64,000 nt of DNA from Bacillota bacterium (GCA_030529825.1 JAUMWD010000003.1:1-64000), one strand, 5' to 3'; numbered from the stretch's first letter, positions 8,650-16,581 are shown. The notes: generated by a model not told the origin, from the sequence alone. Translations and numbers: made by a program.

Positions 8650-9552
8650 TCACTGCTTCCTGCTGTTTTCCGATTTCATGGTGATGAGAAGATAGATTCC
8701 ACCCAGAATAAGGATTGAAACAAGCATGATTACCATCATTGTGCCGGGAGCGACTGCGCTTCCTCTGAACACCGGATTGCAATCCAGAGAATCTCCGATG
8801 GAAGAAACGATCTCCGGCGGAAGCCCTTCCGCCTGCATACCCTCAAAGACACCGTTCAGCATATGGTTTTTCAGCATAGCGGTTCCGTATGTGCAGGGAA
8901 GGTAGCTCATAACCTTCTGAAGACCTTCGCCGAAGCTGGAAATCGGCATGTATGCACCGCAGATAAAACCGTAGAAGGCACTGATGATGGTTCCGACTGC
9001 AGACAGCTGCCCCTGCGTGGTCAGCGGATAGCAGATAAGACTGGAAAGCACGGCGCCAAACATAACGAGAATAAAAACATCCACGATCAAAAGCATGACA
9101 TCGCCTGCGGTCAGATACCAGCCCATCAGCTTGATATAGCCGAGACAAAGAAGCAAAGCCAGACCGTTTATCATAAGGGAATTCAGAACCGTGGCCAGAA
9201 AATATCCCAGATATATTCGCGGCCTGCTTACCGGCGCAATATCAAAGTCCTTTCTTATACCGAGGGCTTTGTCCTGTATCATTGTGAGGTTGACGCAGAA
9301 TGTTACCGTAACACAGGTGACAGCCAGCAGAGCTGCCGCAAGCTGCCCCGCAACAGCGCCGTTGATCAGCTTGTGGGAGATGCTTACCGTTTCCGGCAGG
9401 TTCGATGTGAAGGAGTCCTTGTAGACCTTTGCCAGAAAGGTTACATACAGAACGATTAAGATTACCGGAGTAATCATGGAGGAGAAGAACATCCCCTTGT
9501 CCCGAAAGAACAGCTTCCGGTTTCTGCTTATCATTGAGGCTAAAACGCTCAT
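8650..9552 (-). CDS. ABC-2 type transporter permease
   Basis: A 300-residue integral membrane protein with about six hydrophobic segments (near 24-42, 70-92, 115-137, 145-172, 180-205 and 270-292) and the ABC-2 family arrangement: a large extracytoplasmic loop after the first segment and a charged DKALGIRKDF cytoplasmic stretch. Its start overlaps the stop of the ATPase gene by four bases (ATGA), so the two form one exporter. Substrate is unknown; with a TetR-family gene in the operon, efflux of a drug, antibiotic or lipid is the usual role. It is the last gene before rpsI-tail copy A. Confidence 0.88.
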   Translation of the reverse strand: MSVLASMISRNRKLFFRDKGMFFSSMITPVILIVLYVTFLAKVYKDSFTSNLPETVSISHKLINGAVAGQLAAALLAVTCVTVTFCVNLTMIQDKALGIRKDFDIAPVSRPRIYLGYFLATVLNSLMINGLALLLCLGYIKLMGWYLTAGDVMLLIVDVFILVMFGAVLSSLICYPLTTQGQLSAVGTIISAFYGFICGAYMPISSFGEGLQKVMSYLPCTYGTAMLKNHMLNGVFEGMQAEGLPPEIVSSIGDSLDCNPVFRGSAVAPGTMMVIMLVSILILGGIYLLITMKSENSRKQ

Positions 9553-10469
9553 GACTGTTCACCTCCCAATACTTTTCCGGTTACGGCAAGGAAAACATCA
9601 TCCATGCCGCCCTTGATTAGCTCATAGTCCCGGAATATATCCGGGTTCTTTTGTATCAGCTCCGTCACAGCGGCAGGCGTTTCAACACGAAGCTGATATC
9701 CGTCACGTATTTCTTTATAGCTCATATCCAGAAGCTTCACTTCGTCTTCCGTAATACCGTAAATGTTAAGCGTGTCTTTTACATATTCGTTTTTCAGCTC
9801 ATAGGGAGTTCCCTCGGCGACGATTTTTCCGTGATCAATAATCACAACATAATCAGCCGCGGCCGCTTCTTCCATGTAATGAGTCGTAAGAAAAACGGTC
9901 AGTCCATCCTTCTCCCGCAGCTCCTGTATAATGCTCCATATCATTCTTCTGGTCTGGGGGTCCAGACCGGTTGTGGGCTCGTCCAGAATCAAAAGCTCCG
10001 GCTTATGAATCAGGGCTCTGGCAATATCGAGCCGTCTTCTTTGTCCGCCGGACAGCTTTCCGAAGGGACGGTCAATGAATTCCTCTAATTCGAAGGTCCG
10101 GATAAGCTCCTGCAATCTGCACTCGAAGGACTTTCCCGTAATTCCGTATAGAGCCGCACGGCTTTTCAGGTTTTCTCTTCCGGTGAGAGGCTTGTCCAGT
10201 GCGCTGTCCTGAAAGACAACGCCAATGGTACCCTTTACCCTGCGGGAGCTTTTGCGGGTGTCCATGCCGTTCACGCTGATGGACCCGCGGTCTGCAGTGT
10301 TCTGACCGCAGATCATTGAAATTGTCGTGCTTTTTCCTGCACCGTTTACACCTAAAAAGGCAAACAGCTCTCCGCGCTTAACCTGAAAGCTGATGTCGTC
10401 AACAGCTTTCACGCTTCCAAAGCTTTTACTTAAGTTGTCTACCTGAATCATTTTTTCGTTAAAACCCAT
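9549..10469 (-). CDS. ABC transporter ATP-binding protein (DrrA/CcmA-like exporter ATPase)
   Basis: 306 residues with Walker A (GVNGAGKST, about 38-46), Q-loop (GVVFQDSALDK), signature LSGGQRRRLDIARAL, Walker B LLILDEPTTGLD and the switch His in LTTHYMEEA. It has the extended C-terminal domain (about 225-306) of polyketide/antibiotic-efflux ATPases. The ATG at 10469 has a GAGG site ten bases upstream; the internal Met at codon 7 is an alternative. It energises the downstream permease. Confidence 0.92.
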   Translation of the reverse strand: MGFNEKMIQVDNLSKSFGSVKAVDDISFQVKRGELFAFLGVNGAGKSTTISMICGQNTADRGSISVNGMDTRKSSRRVKGTIGVVFQDSALDKPLTGRENLKSRAALYGITGKSFECRLQELIRTFELEEFIDRPFGKLSGGQRRRLDIARALIHKPELLILDEPTTGLDPQTRRMIWSIIQELREKDGLTVFLTTHYMEEAAAADYVVIIDHGKIVAEGTPYELKNEYVKDTLNIYGITEDEVKLLDMSYKEIRDGYQLRVETPAAVTELIQKNPDIFRDYELIKGGMDDVFLAVTGKVLGGEQS

Positions 10470-10505
10470 TATAAATTACCTCGCGCCGAATAATGAATTC
10501 ATTTC

Positions 10506-11069
10506 TTACAGAAGATGAGCATCTGCTTGGCTTTCCGTTTCTTTCTCCGCGCCGAATTTGCAAAGCAGGGAAGCAATGATAAAGGCAAGTCCCGTTCCGG
10601 TCTGGCCAAAGGCGTCCAGATGTATTTCGGCTACATCGGACAGACAGTGGTCCATGATGGAATAAGAAATGTTCGCTGCAATCAGAGCCCCGATGGAAAT
10701 AGCGATGATATATATTCCGAGACGCAGCATCTCTTTTGCTCCGTCAAAGGTAAACGGGGTACCGGCAGTCAGCTCATTTCTGAAGTATTTTTCAGCCTTC
10801 TTTGCAATAATGCATTCCCCAATGCAAAGAATAAGACCGACAGTCATATATGCGTACAATGTGCCGATGCTCATTTCGGCGCTTTCCTCGATCATGCTGT
10901 GGATAGTTACTCCACCGATCTTAAATGTATCAAGACCGAGTGTGGATATTGATATAATGCCGATAAGGCAGCCGATTATTCCGATGATGCAGCATACGGC
11001 AATTATTTTGCTCAGCACCTTACCTACCGCGGCTAATTTCTGTATAATTCTTAATGTTTTCGTCTCCAT
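10506..11069 (-). CDS. Four-helix membrane protein, DUF2975-like
   Basis: 187 residues from the ATG at 11069, chosen because a perfect AAAGGAGG lies seven bases upstream; a 30-codon upstream extension has no such site. Four hydrophobic segments are visible (about 18-40, 73-92, 112-136 and 150-172). The GTPFTFDGAKEMLRLGI stretch before the third segment resembles DUF2975 proteins, often found with small regulators. Function unknown. It lies between the TetR gene and the ABC exporter in the same operon. Confidence 0.65.
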   Translation of the reverse strand: METKTLRIIQKLAAVGKVLSKIIAVCCIIGIIGCLIGIISISTLGLDTFKIGGVTIHSMIEESAEMSIGTLYAYMTVGLILCIGECIIAKKAEKYFRNELTAGTPFTFDGAKEMLRLGIYIIAISIGALIAANISYSIMDHCLSDVAEIHLDAFGQTGTGLAFIIASLLCKFGAEKETESQADAHLL

Positions 11070-11188
11070 TGCGTTTCCTCCTTTGTATGTTGACAACTCC
11101 GGCACAGTTGCCGCTGCCGTACACTCGTTAGCTGACGCCGTAAAAAACAGCGCGGCCATATCGGTGAAAAAACAGCCGCAGGCATGAA

Positions 11189-11809
11189 TCAGTTTTTTCC
11201 GTATACTCTGAAAAACTGCCTGATATGCCTGTCTATGAGCTCCATGGCCTCTGCTTCCCGTTCCGGCTCTCGATCACAAAGGTTCGTCCATATGGAAATA
11301 GGCCAGGCCAGCTGTGCTGCCATGATTTCAGGATCCTCGTCCTTCAGTACGCCTTCCTGAATCAGAAAGCGTATCTGGCCGAGATTATATTTAAGGATAT
11401 CTTCATAGCTTCGCTTTGTCTGCAAGCTTTTTAGTTTGTCATTTTGATACTGTTCAATGGTCAGCATCTTTCTGACCTTGCTGATTTTGGGATCATGAAT
11501 GATGTATCTGATCTGCCCCTTGATTTCTGTGATGATTTCTTCCAAGGTTTTATTTCGCTTCTGCGCTGTAAATTCGGGATTGCTCCGGTCAGCCCTCACA
11601 AATATTGAATGCTGCTCATATTCTTTTGTAATTTCATCAACCAATGTATCCAGTATGTCCTGCTTGCTTTCAAAGTGACTGTAAAGGGATGCCTTGCGAA
11701 GCCCGACGGCATCGGCTATTTGAGCAATGCTGGTTGCTTCAAAGCCTTTGACCGAGAATAAGTCCAAAGAGGCAGCGAGAATTTGTTCCTTTGTATTTCC
11801 TTTTTCCAT
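11189..11809 (-). CDS. TetR/AcrR family transcriptional regulator
   Basis: 206 residues from the ATG at 11809 (MEKGNTKEQILAASLDLF), supported by AGGAGG just upstream; a 13-codon longer frame lacks a site. Residues about 7-55 form the TetR helix-turn-helix (TSIAQIADAVGLRKASLYSHF); the rest is a ligand-binding helical domain. It is in the operon of the exporter and probably represses it; a candidate operator sits in the promoter at 12232-12260. Confidence 0.9.
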   Translation of the reverse strand: MEKGNTKEQILAASLDLFSVKGFEATSIAQIADAVGLRKASLYSHFESKQDILDTLVDEITKEYEQHSIFVRADRSNPEFTAQKRNKTLEEIITEIKGQIRYIIHDPKISKVRKMLTIEQYQNDKLKSLQTKRSYEDILKYNLGQIRFLIQEGVLKDEDPEIMAAQLAWPISIWTNLCDREPEREAEAMELIDRHIRQFFRVYGKN

Positions 11810-11983
11810 GAAAAACCTCCTGATTATAGGGTTTTCTTGAGTCTTCAATTGCAGATGAATAAATACAGCTCCGATGATGCGGCAAATTCCCGGATGACGC
11901 GGCTGACTCCTGTGAGCAGACCGGGAAAAACAGCATAATCAGGCAAGGTGCTGTCCGGCTGTATGCAATCAGCTTCGCAGCGG

Positions 11984-12193
11984 TTATGCGGGGAGCTTCT
12001 CAAAATCAACCGTTGCCGCCTTCATGGAAATCCTGCTGACCTGATACCCATACGCCTGCAATTCTTTTTTACAGTTCAGAAAAGAATGGTCAAGCGGTAC
12101 TCCTGCAAGCTGCTCAATTTCCGCAAATGACAGCGTGAAGCTTTCTTTGCCGTTTTCCCGTATCCGGTTCCATAACGGGGCATATTTGCTCAT
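11984..12193 (-). CDS. Small conserved protein of unknown function (MSKYAPLW family)
   Basis: 69 residues, soluble, with an N-terminal MSKYAPLWNRI and a central SFAEIEQLAGVPL segment, a pattern I recognise from small conserved proteins of no known function that are common in Firmicutes and plasmids. AGGAG lies eight bases upstream of the ATG. It is the first gene of the accessory operon. The 174-bp gap to the TetR gene holds no gene that I can support. Confidence 0.6.
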   Translation of the reverse strand: MSKYAPLWNRIRENGKESFTLSFAEIEQLAGVPLDHSFLNCKKELQAYGYQVSRISMKAATVDFEKLPA

Positions 12194-12231
12194 AGCCTAT
12201 TCTCCTGCATCATAAGTTCCAATGCAGCGGA

Positions 12232-12260
12232 ATTATAGCATACTACCGTTCGTTAGTCAA
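12232..12260 (-). promoter_or_regulatory. Promoter of the accessory operon with an embedded TetR-type operator
   Basis: On the minus strand, TTGACT (12260-12255) and TATAAT (12237-12232) with a 17-bp spacer. The spacer overlaps the imperfect palindrome ACTAACGAACGGTAGT (12242-12257; arms of seven with one mismatch). That position suits steric repression by the TetR protein of the operon. Confidence 0.75.
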
Positions 12261-12289
12261 TACATAAATTTGCTTTTTTCTGAAGATAG

Positions 12290-12325
12290 AATGCCTGCGG
12301 AATTTTAAGGAAATCCGCAGGCATT
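12290..12325. repeat. Hairpin next to rpsI-tail copy B
   Basis: A perfect 12-bp inverted repeat, arms 12290-12301 and 12314-12325 (AATGCCTGCGGA type), 12-base loop. No T tract follows on either strand, so it is not a textbook terminator. Confidence 0.6.
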
Positions 12326-12355
12326 ACGAAAACCGTGGGTATTCATTTTGTAAAA

Positions 12356-12388
12356 TCAGCGCTTGGAGAACTGGGGAGCTCGACGTGC
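12356..12388 (-). repeat. Duplicate of the last ten codons of rpsI (copy B)
   Basis: The minus strand 12388-12356 reads [14 protein letters not shown], identical in protein to the S9 C-terminus. Bases 12361-12388 match the real gene at all but one position. Differences are synonymous (CGA for CGC, CGC for CGT, stop TGA for TAA). Similarity ends sharply upstream. This is the expected form of an integration-site duplicate at the 3' end of a gene. Confidence 0.8.
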
Positions 12389-12414
12389 GAAGCGCCTTCG
12401 GCACTTCGTGCGCG

Positions 12415-12462
12415 GATGTCCCCACTCGCTCGCCGATAAATCGGCAACCGCTCGGGGATGAC
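12415..12462. repeat. Imperfect palindrome between copy B and rpsI
   Basis: TCCCC (12419-12423) pairs with GGGGA (12454-12458), and an inner GCCGAT pairs with ATCGGC around a central AA. A smaller CGAAG-CGC-CTTCG hairpin sits just before it at about 12388-12400. It resembles small extragenic palindromic elements; no protein is encoded. Confidence 0.5.
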
Positions 12463-12487
12463 AAAAAGCCGCAGTCGCGCAATAAAA

Positions 12488-12516
12488 AAACTGCCACTCC
12501 TGAAGAATGGCAGTTT
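12488..12516 (-). terminator. rpsI terminator
   Basis: Arms 12488-12496 (AAACTGCCA) and 12508-12516, loop of 11, followed on the minus strand by T7. The loop and inner stem are shared with copy A at 8557-8602. Confidence 0.88.
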
Positions 12517-12527
12517 GTGTAGTTCTG

Positions 12528-12938
12528 TTAACGCTTGGAGAACTGGGGAGCGCGACGTGCGGCTTTGAGACCGTACTTCTTTCTTTCCTTCATTCTGGGG
12601 TCGCGGGTCAGGAAGCCTGCAGCCTTCAGAGCAGGACGGTAGCTCTCGTCAACAACAACGAGTGCGCGTGCGATGCCGTGGCGGATTGCGCCGGCCTGGC
12701 CGGATACGCCGCCGCCGGAAACGGTAGCTTCGATGTCAACCTTGCCGATGGTGCCGGTGAGGTTCAGGGGCTGACGAACGATGAGCTTCAGAGTTTCAAG
12801 ACCGAAGTAATCGTCGATGTCACGGCCGTTGATGGTGATAGCACCGGTGCCGTTGGGGATGAGGTGAACGCGAGCAACAGAGTGCTTTCTGCGTCCGGTA
12901 CCGTACATATAGGGTCTCTTGCACTTATAAGTAGCCAT
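12528..12938 (-). CDS. rpsI: 30S ribosomal protein S9
   Basis: 136 residues, full length, with the S9 signatures [12 protein letters not shown] near the N-terminus and the basic tail RRAPQFSKR that reaches the P-site tRNA. GGAGG lies seven bases upstream of the ATG. It follows rplM by 16 bases, the conserved L13-S9 operon. Two extra copies of its 3' end lie downstream, see 12356-12388 and 8557-8634. Confidence 0.98.
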   Translation of the reverse strand: MATYKCKRPYMYGTGRRKHSVARVHLIPNGTGAITINGRDIDDYFGLETLKLIVRQPLNLTGTIGKVDIEATVSGGGVSGQAGAIRHGIARALVVVDESYRPALKAAGFLTRDPRMKERKKYGLKAARRAPQFSKR

Positions 12939-12954
12939 TAAATTTTACCTCCTA

Positions 12955-13386
12955 TTAGAAACGGTCCCAGACTTCGGGCTTCTGGGCTGCGTGGGTGTGC
13001 TCTGCACCTGCGAAAACGCGCAGACGGTTGAGCTGCCACTTTGCGATGGTGTTCTTCTGAAGCATGCCGCGTACTGCGAGACGCATTGCCAGCTCGGGGC
13101 GCTTTGCCATAAGGGTCTTGTACTGGGTTTCCTTCAGGCCGCCAACCCAACCGGAGTGGGTGCGGTAGTACTTCTGCTCCAGCTTCTTGCCGGTGAGAAC
13201 TGCGTCCTTTGCGTTGATGATGATGACATAGTCACCGCAGTCAACATTGGGAGTGTAGGTGGTCTTGAGCTTGCCGCGGAGAAGGTCAGCGGCTGCTGCA
13301 GCGGTCTTGCCCAGGGGCTTGCCTGCTGCGTCAAGGATGTACCATTTTCTTTCAACGGTTTCCTTGGTAAGCATGGTTGTGGACAT
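12955..13386 (-). CDS. rplM: 50S ribosomal protein L13
   Basis: 143 residues from the ATG at 13386 (MSTTMLTKETVERKWY), the usual L13 length. GGAGG six bases upstream fixes the start; a 12-codon upstream extension is an open-frame artefact. The L13 core VDCGDYVIIINA and the KYYRTHSGWVGG motif are intact. First gene of the rplM-rpsI operon. Confidence 0.98.
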   Translation of the reverse strand: MSTTMLTKETVERKWYILDAAGKPLGKTAAAAADLLRGKLKTTYTPNVDCGDYVIIINAKDAVLTGKKLEQKYYRTHSGWVGGLKETQYKTLMAKRPELAMRLAVRGMLQKNTIAKWQLNRLRVFAGAEHTHAAQKPEVWDRF

Positions 13387-13464
13387 ATTTGTGCCTCCAA
13401 ATAAAATAAATATCTTTGACAATTTTAATGTGCACGATTACAATGGTTTTCGGCGTGCTTTATT

Positions 13465-13501
13465 TTTATACCATAAGTAACAATTAGTGTCAACACTAAT
13501 T
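13465..13501 (-). promoter_or_regulatory. rplM-rpsI promoter with a 20-bp palindrome over the -35 box
   Basis: On the minus strand, TTGACA (13493-13488) and TATAAA (13470-13465), spacer 17 bp. The sequence 13482-13501 is an inverted repeat with 9-bp perfect arms (AATTAGTGT/ACACTAATT) and a 2-base centre, covering the -35 box. It looks like an operator. Confidence 0.75.
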
Positions 13502-13595
13502 TTAATTTAGATTTTGAAAACTCTTAAAATCTCCCGAAATCACGCCAAATCACGCTAAATCTAAAATCCGTTTTATAAAATTTCGAGGAAATACT

Positions 13596-14327
13596 ATGGA
13601 TATCAGGGCTTTAAACGAATTTACGGGCATAATCCGCAAGGCGGTTGACGACTATAAAATGATAGAAGAGGGGGACAAAATCGCCGTGGGTGTTTCCGGC
13701 GGCAAGGACAGCCTGCTGCTGCTTGTGGCGCTGAAGCATCTGCAAAGCTACTATCCCAAGCACTTTGAGCTTGAGGCAATCACCATTGAGCTGGGCTTCG
13801 AGGGCATGGACTTTGCGCCCGTGAAGAAAATGTGCGAGGAGCTGGACATCCCCTATACCTGCCTTAAGACCGATATAAAGGAAATCGTTTTCGATGTGCG
13901 CAAGGAGGAAAATCCCTGCTCCCTCTGCGCGAAGATGCGCCGCGGCGCCCTGAATGATGCCATAAAGTCAAGAGGTATTTCCAAGCTCGCTTTGGGCCAT
14001 CACTTTGACGACGCGGTGGAGACCTTTATGATGAGCCTGCTTTTTGAGGGAAGATTGAGCTGCTTCCGTCCCGTGACCTATATGGACCGCAGCGGAGTAA
14101 CGCAGCTTCGCCCCATGGTATATGCGGGAGAAGGAAAAATTACAAATCTTGCGGAGAAGCTGGAGCTTCCCGTTGTGGAAAATCCCTGTCCCATGGACAA
14201 GGCCAGCAAGCGCCATGAAATTAAGGAAATGCTCAAGGCCATGAGTGCCGATTACCCGGATGTAAAATCGAAAATCTTCGGCGCTATGCAGCGCCTGCCG
14301 CTTCCCGGCTGGGGAATAGAGAAATAA
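13596..14327 (+). CDS. ttcA: TtcA-family tRNA thiolase (PP-loop ATPase)
   Basis: 243 residues. The PP-loop SGGKDS (about 35-40) activates the tRNA base with ATP. The first CxxC is in NPCSLCAKMRRG (about 109-120), and a further Cys is in VENPCPMDK (near 198). Together they fit the Fe-S-dependent TtcA group that makes 2-thiocytidine at position 32 of tRNA. Several related PP-loop families exist, so the exact target base is inferred. It is transcribed away from rplM and ends at a terminator shared with mnmE. Confidence 0.85.
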   Translation: MDIRALNEFTGIIRKAVDDYKMIEEGDKIAVGVSGGKDSLLLLVALKHLQSYYPKHFELEAITIELGFEGMDFAPVKKMCEELDIPYTCLKTDIKEIVFDVRKEENPCSLCAKMRRGALNDAIKSRGISKLALGHHFDDAVETFMMSLLFEGRLSCFRPVTYMDRSGVTQLRPMVYAGEGKITNLAEKLELPVVENPCPMDKASKRHEIKEMLKAMSADYPDVKSKIFGAMQRLPLPGWGIEK

Positions 14328-14329
14328 GA

Positions 14330-14358
14330 AAAAAGCTGACTTATGAAAGTCAGCTTTT
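14330..14358. terminator. Bidirectional terminator between ttcA and mnmE
   Basis: Stem arms 14330-14341 and 14348-14358 (AAAGCTGACT type), 6-base loop, A and T runs on either side; it touches the mnmE stop codon. Confidence 0.92.
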
Positions 14359-15716
14359 TATTTTCCTACGCAGAAGCGCTGGAATATCCTGTTGGTGACA
14401 TCCTCTCTTACGGTGCGGCCCGTCAGCTCGCCCAGAGCCTCCATGGCACCCTCCGTTTCCGTGAGCACGATGTCGGGGGTGCAGCCTGCCGCCATGGCAT
14501 CTCCTGCCGCAATCATAGCCTCCAGAGCACGCTTTACGGCCTCCGCCTGTCGGGCGTTGGTGAGAATTTCGCCTGCGGGCACCTGGGGAAGCGGAAACAG
14601 CTCTTTAATCCTTGCCCCGAGAGCGTCGATTCCCTCCCCGGTGACGGAGCTGATCTCCACCACGGGGATATCGGTTTCGGGAAGTGCGCAGAGCTTTCCC
14701 AGGTCGGATTTTGAAAGTACGATTATGGCTTTCGGAGCCCTTTCCGCAGCGCGGATTATTTCCAAATCCTCCTCCGCGAGCTCGCGGCTGCCGTCGATTA
14801 CACCTATGACAAGCTCGGCGGTCTCCATGGCTCTGCGGCTGCGCTCAACGCCCATTTTTTCTATGACATCCTCTGTGTCACGAAGTCCTGCGGTGTCCGT
14901 CAGACGCAGCAGAACGCCGCCCAGACGCAGCTTTTCCTCAATGGTGTCCCGTGTGGTGCCGGGGATGTCCGTGACTATTGCGCGGTCATAGCCTAAAACG
15001 GCGTTAAGCAGGGAACTTTTGCCTGCGTTGGGGCGTCCGATAATGGCGGCGGGTATGCCGCTCTGCATTATTTTTCCGCCTGCGTAGCTGTCGGACAGCC
15101 TGCGGAGGGTGGAAATGGCATCGGAGATTTCGCACTCATAGCTTTGCAGGAGGAAATCCTCAATGTCCTCGTCGGGATAGTCCAGCACCGCATGGTAATG
15201 GGAGGAAATATCCGTGAGGGATGTGTAGATTGCCTCGATTTTGCGGGAAATTGCACCGCCCAACTGGCCTGCGGCATTCTTTGCGGCCTCTGCGGTTTCC
15301 GCGTCGATTATATCAGCGACGGCCTCGGCGGAGGTCAGGTCCATTCTTCCGTTGAGGAATGCGCGCTTGGTGAATTCACCGGGGAGAGCCTGTCGGGCGC
15401 CGAGAGAAAAAATCGCGTCTAAAGCGGCGCGCAGAACCGTGGGTGAGCCGTGGCACTGAAGCTCTGCGGTGTTTTCACCGGTGTAGCTGTTGGGCGCGTT
15501 ACTTACGGTGCAAAGGCAAAGGTCAAGGGCTGCGCCGTCTGTGTCGCAGAGAGTGCCGTATATGAGCCTTCTGTCCTCGCAATCGGCCATGGCCTTGCCG
15601 GACCGGGGCTTAAAAAGTCTGTTTACAATATCGATCGCTCCGTCACCGGAGAGTCTCACGATGCCGATGGCGGAGACGCCGGTGCCGGTGGAAATGGCAG
15701 CTATGGTGTCTGACAT
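14358..15716 (-). CDS. mnmE: tRNA uridine-5-carboxymethylaminomethyl modification GTPase MnmE
   Basis: 452 residues: N-terminal tetrahydrofolate-binding domain (starting SDTIAAISTGTGVSAIGIVRLSG), a helical domain, an embedded G domain with GRPNAGKSS (about 224-232), DTAGLRDT and SKSD, and the C-terminal FCVGK with the catalytic Cys. With MnmG it modifies the wobble uridine of tRNAs. AAAGGA lies upstream of the ATG. It follows rex, but a terminator lies between, so it is probably expressed by read-through or a promoter I could not place. Confidence 0.97.
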   Translation of the reverse strand: MSDTIAAISTGTGVSAIGIVRLSGDGAIDIVNRLFKPRSGKAMADCEDRRLIYGTLCDTDGAALDLCLCTVSNAPNSYTGENTAELQCHGSPTVLRAALDAIFSLGARQALPGEFTKRAFLNGRMDLTSAEAVADIIDAETAEAAKNAAGQLGGAISRKIEAIYTSLTDISSHYHAVLDYPDEDIEDFLLQSYECEISDAISTLRRLSDSYAGGKIMQSGIPAAIIGRPNAGKSSLLNAVLGYDRAIVTDIPGTTRDTIEEKLRLGGVLLRLTDTAGLRDTEDVIEKMGVERSRRAMETAELVIGVIDGSRELAEEDLEIIRAAERAPKAIIVLSKSDLGKLCALPETDIPVVEISSVTGEGIDALGARIKELFPLPQVPAGEILTNARQAEAVKRALEAMIAAGDAMAAGCTPDIVLTETEGAMEALGELTGRTVREDVTNRIFQRFCVGK

Positions 15717-15737
15717 GGTAATGTCCTTTCACGAAAA

Positions 15738-15763
15738 ACGGCGGGCATAATTATGCCCGCCGT
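15738..15763 (-). terminator. Terminator between rex and mnmE
   Basis: A 26-base perfect palindrome, arms 15738-15750 and 15751-15763, followed on the minus strand by T5. Confidence 0.8.
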
Positions 15764-15778
15764 AAATGGTTTTTATAA

Positions 15779-16447
15779 TTACTTGTTAAGTCTTGCGGCT
15801 TTTGCGGCCTTCTCGTCGATATCCTCGGCGATGAAGTAGCTCAGGGAAAGCAGAGAGTCGGAGAAGTGGACATTCTCAACGATGGTGCTGCTTTCGGGAG
15901 CTGTGAGCTCAACATTGGTGAAGTTCCAGATTGCGTTAATGCCCTTGCTGGTGAGAAGCTCGGTGGTGGAAACGGCATACTGCTTGGGAACACAGAGAAC
16001 TGCGGCGTCGACATGGTTTTCGGTGATGTAGCTTTCCAGCTCATCAATATGGTGGACGGTGATGCCCTCAACCTCTTTGCCCACAAGCTCGGACTTTACA
16101 TCAAATGCGGCCTTGACCTCAAAGCCCCACTGCTTGAAATTGAAGTTGCACATGAGCGCGTGGCCGATGTTGCCGACACCGATGATGACTGCGGCAAAGC
16201 CGCGGTCCATGCCGAGAATGTTTGCAATTTCAGCGCGCAGAGCAGTTACCTTGTAGCCGTAGCCCTGCTGACCGAATTCGCCGAAGCAGCTGAAGTCCTG
16301 ACGAATCTGAGAGGGAGTAAGACCCAACTGCCGTCCCAGCTCGCCGGAGGAAATGCGGCTTACACCTGCCGCTGAAAGCTCGTCCAGCTTGCGAAGGTAG
16401 CGGGGAAGACGGCGGATGACATTGTTAGAAACCTTGACTCTTTTCAC
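15779..16447 (-). CDS. rex: Redox-sensing transcriptional repressor Rex
   Basis: 222 residues with an N-terminal winged helix (about 15-75; LGLTPSQIRQDFSCFGEFGQQGYGY) and a Rossmann NAD(H) domain with GVGNIG (about 90-95). Rex releases DNA when NADH is high and controls fermentation genes in Firmicutes. The start is GTG with AAAGGAG nine bases upstream. It has its own promoter; I found no convincing Rex operator there or elsewhere in the window. Confidence 0.97.
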   Translation of the reverse strand: MKRVKVSNNVIRRLPRYLRKLDELSAAGVSRISSGELGRQLGLTPSQIRQDFSCFGEFGQQGYGYKVTALRAEIANILGMDRGFAAVIIGVGNIGHALMCNFNFKQWGFEVKAAFDVKSELVGKEVEGITVHHIDELESYITENHVDAAVLCVPKQYAVSTTELLTSKGINAIWNFTNVELTAPESSTIVENVHFSDSLLSLSYFIAEDIDEKAAKAARLNK

Positions 16448-16507
16448 GATTATTGCTCCTTTATGAATGAAAACCTGCGTTTTTAGACAATATTCCTATT
16501 TTTTTGA

Positions 16508-16536
16508 ATTATAACATGGCGGTTTGTATATTTCAA
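16508..16536 (-). promoter_or_regulatory. rex promoter
   Basis: On the minus strand, TTGAAA (16536-16531) and TATAAT (16513-16508), spacer 17 bp. Confidence 0.8.
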
Positions 16537-16581
16537 GCCGGAATTGACTTTTTTGTCACAAAGTCTAAAATTTTTTGCCGA

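Noticed and set aside
12290..12325. Hairpin beside copy B as an intrinsic terminator
   Set aside because: No T tract follows on either strand; listed only as an inverted repeat.
12194..12527. A hidden gene or integrase remnant in the 334-bp space before rpsI
   Set aside because: It holds a promoter, hairpins and the rpsI-tail copy; no frame of useful length or recombinase motif was found.
13536..13560. AAATCACGC repeated at 10-base steps before ttcA as an iteron or operator array
   Set aside because: Only two to three short imperfect copies; too weak to call.
16544..16561. TTGACTTTTTTGTCACAA as a Rex operator between rex and trmB
   Set aside because: Only the right half fits the Rex consensus; the two arms do not align as a proper inverted repeat.
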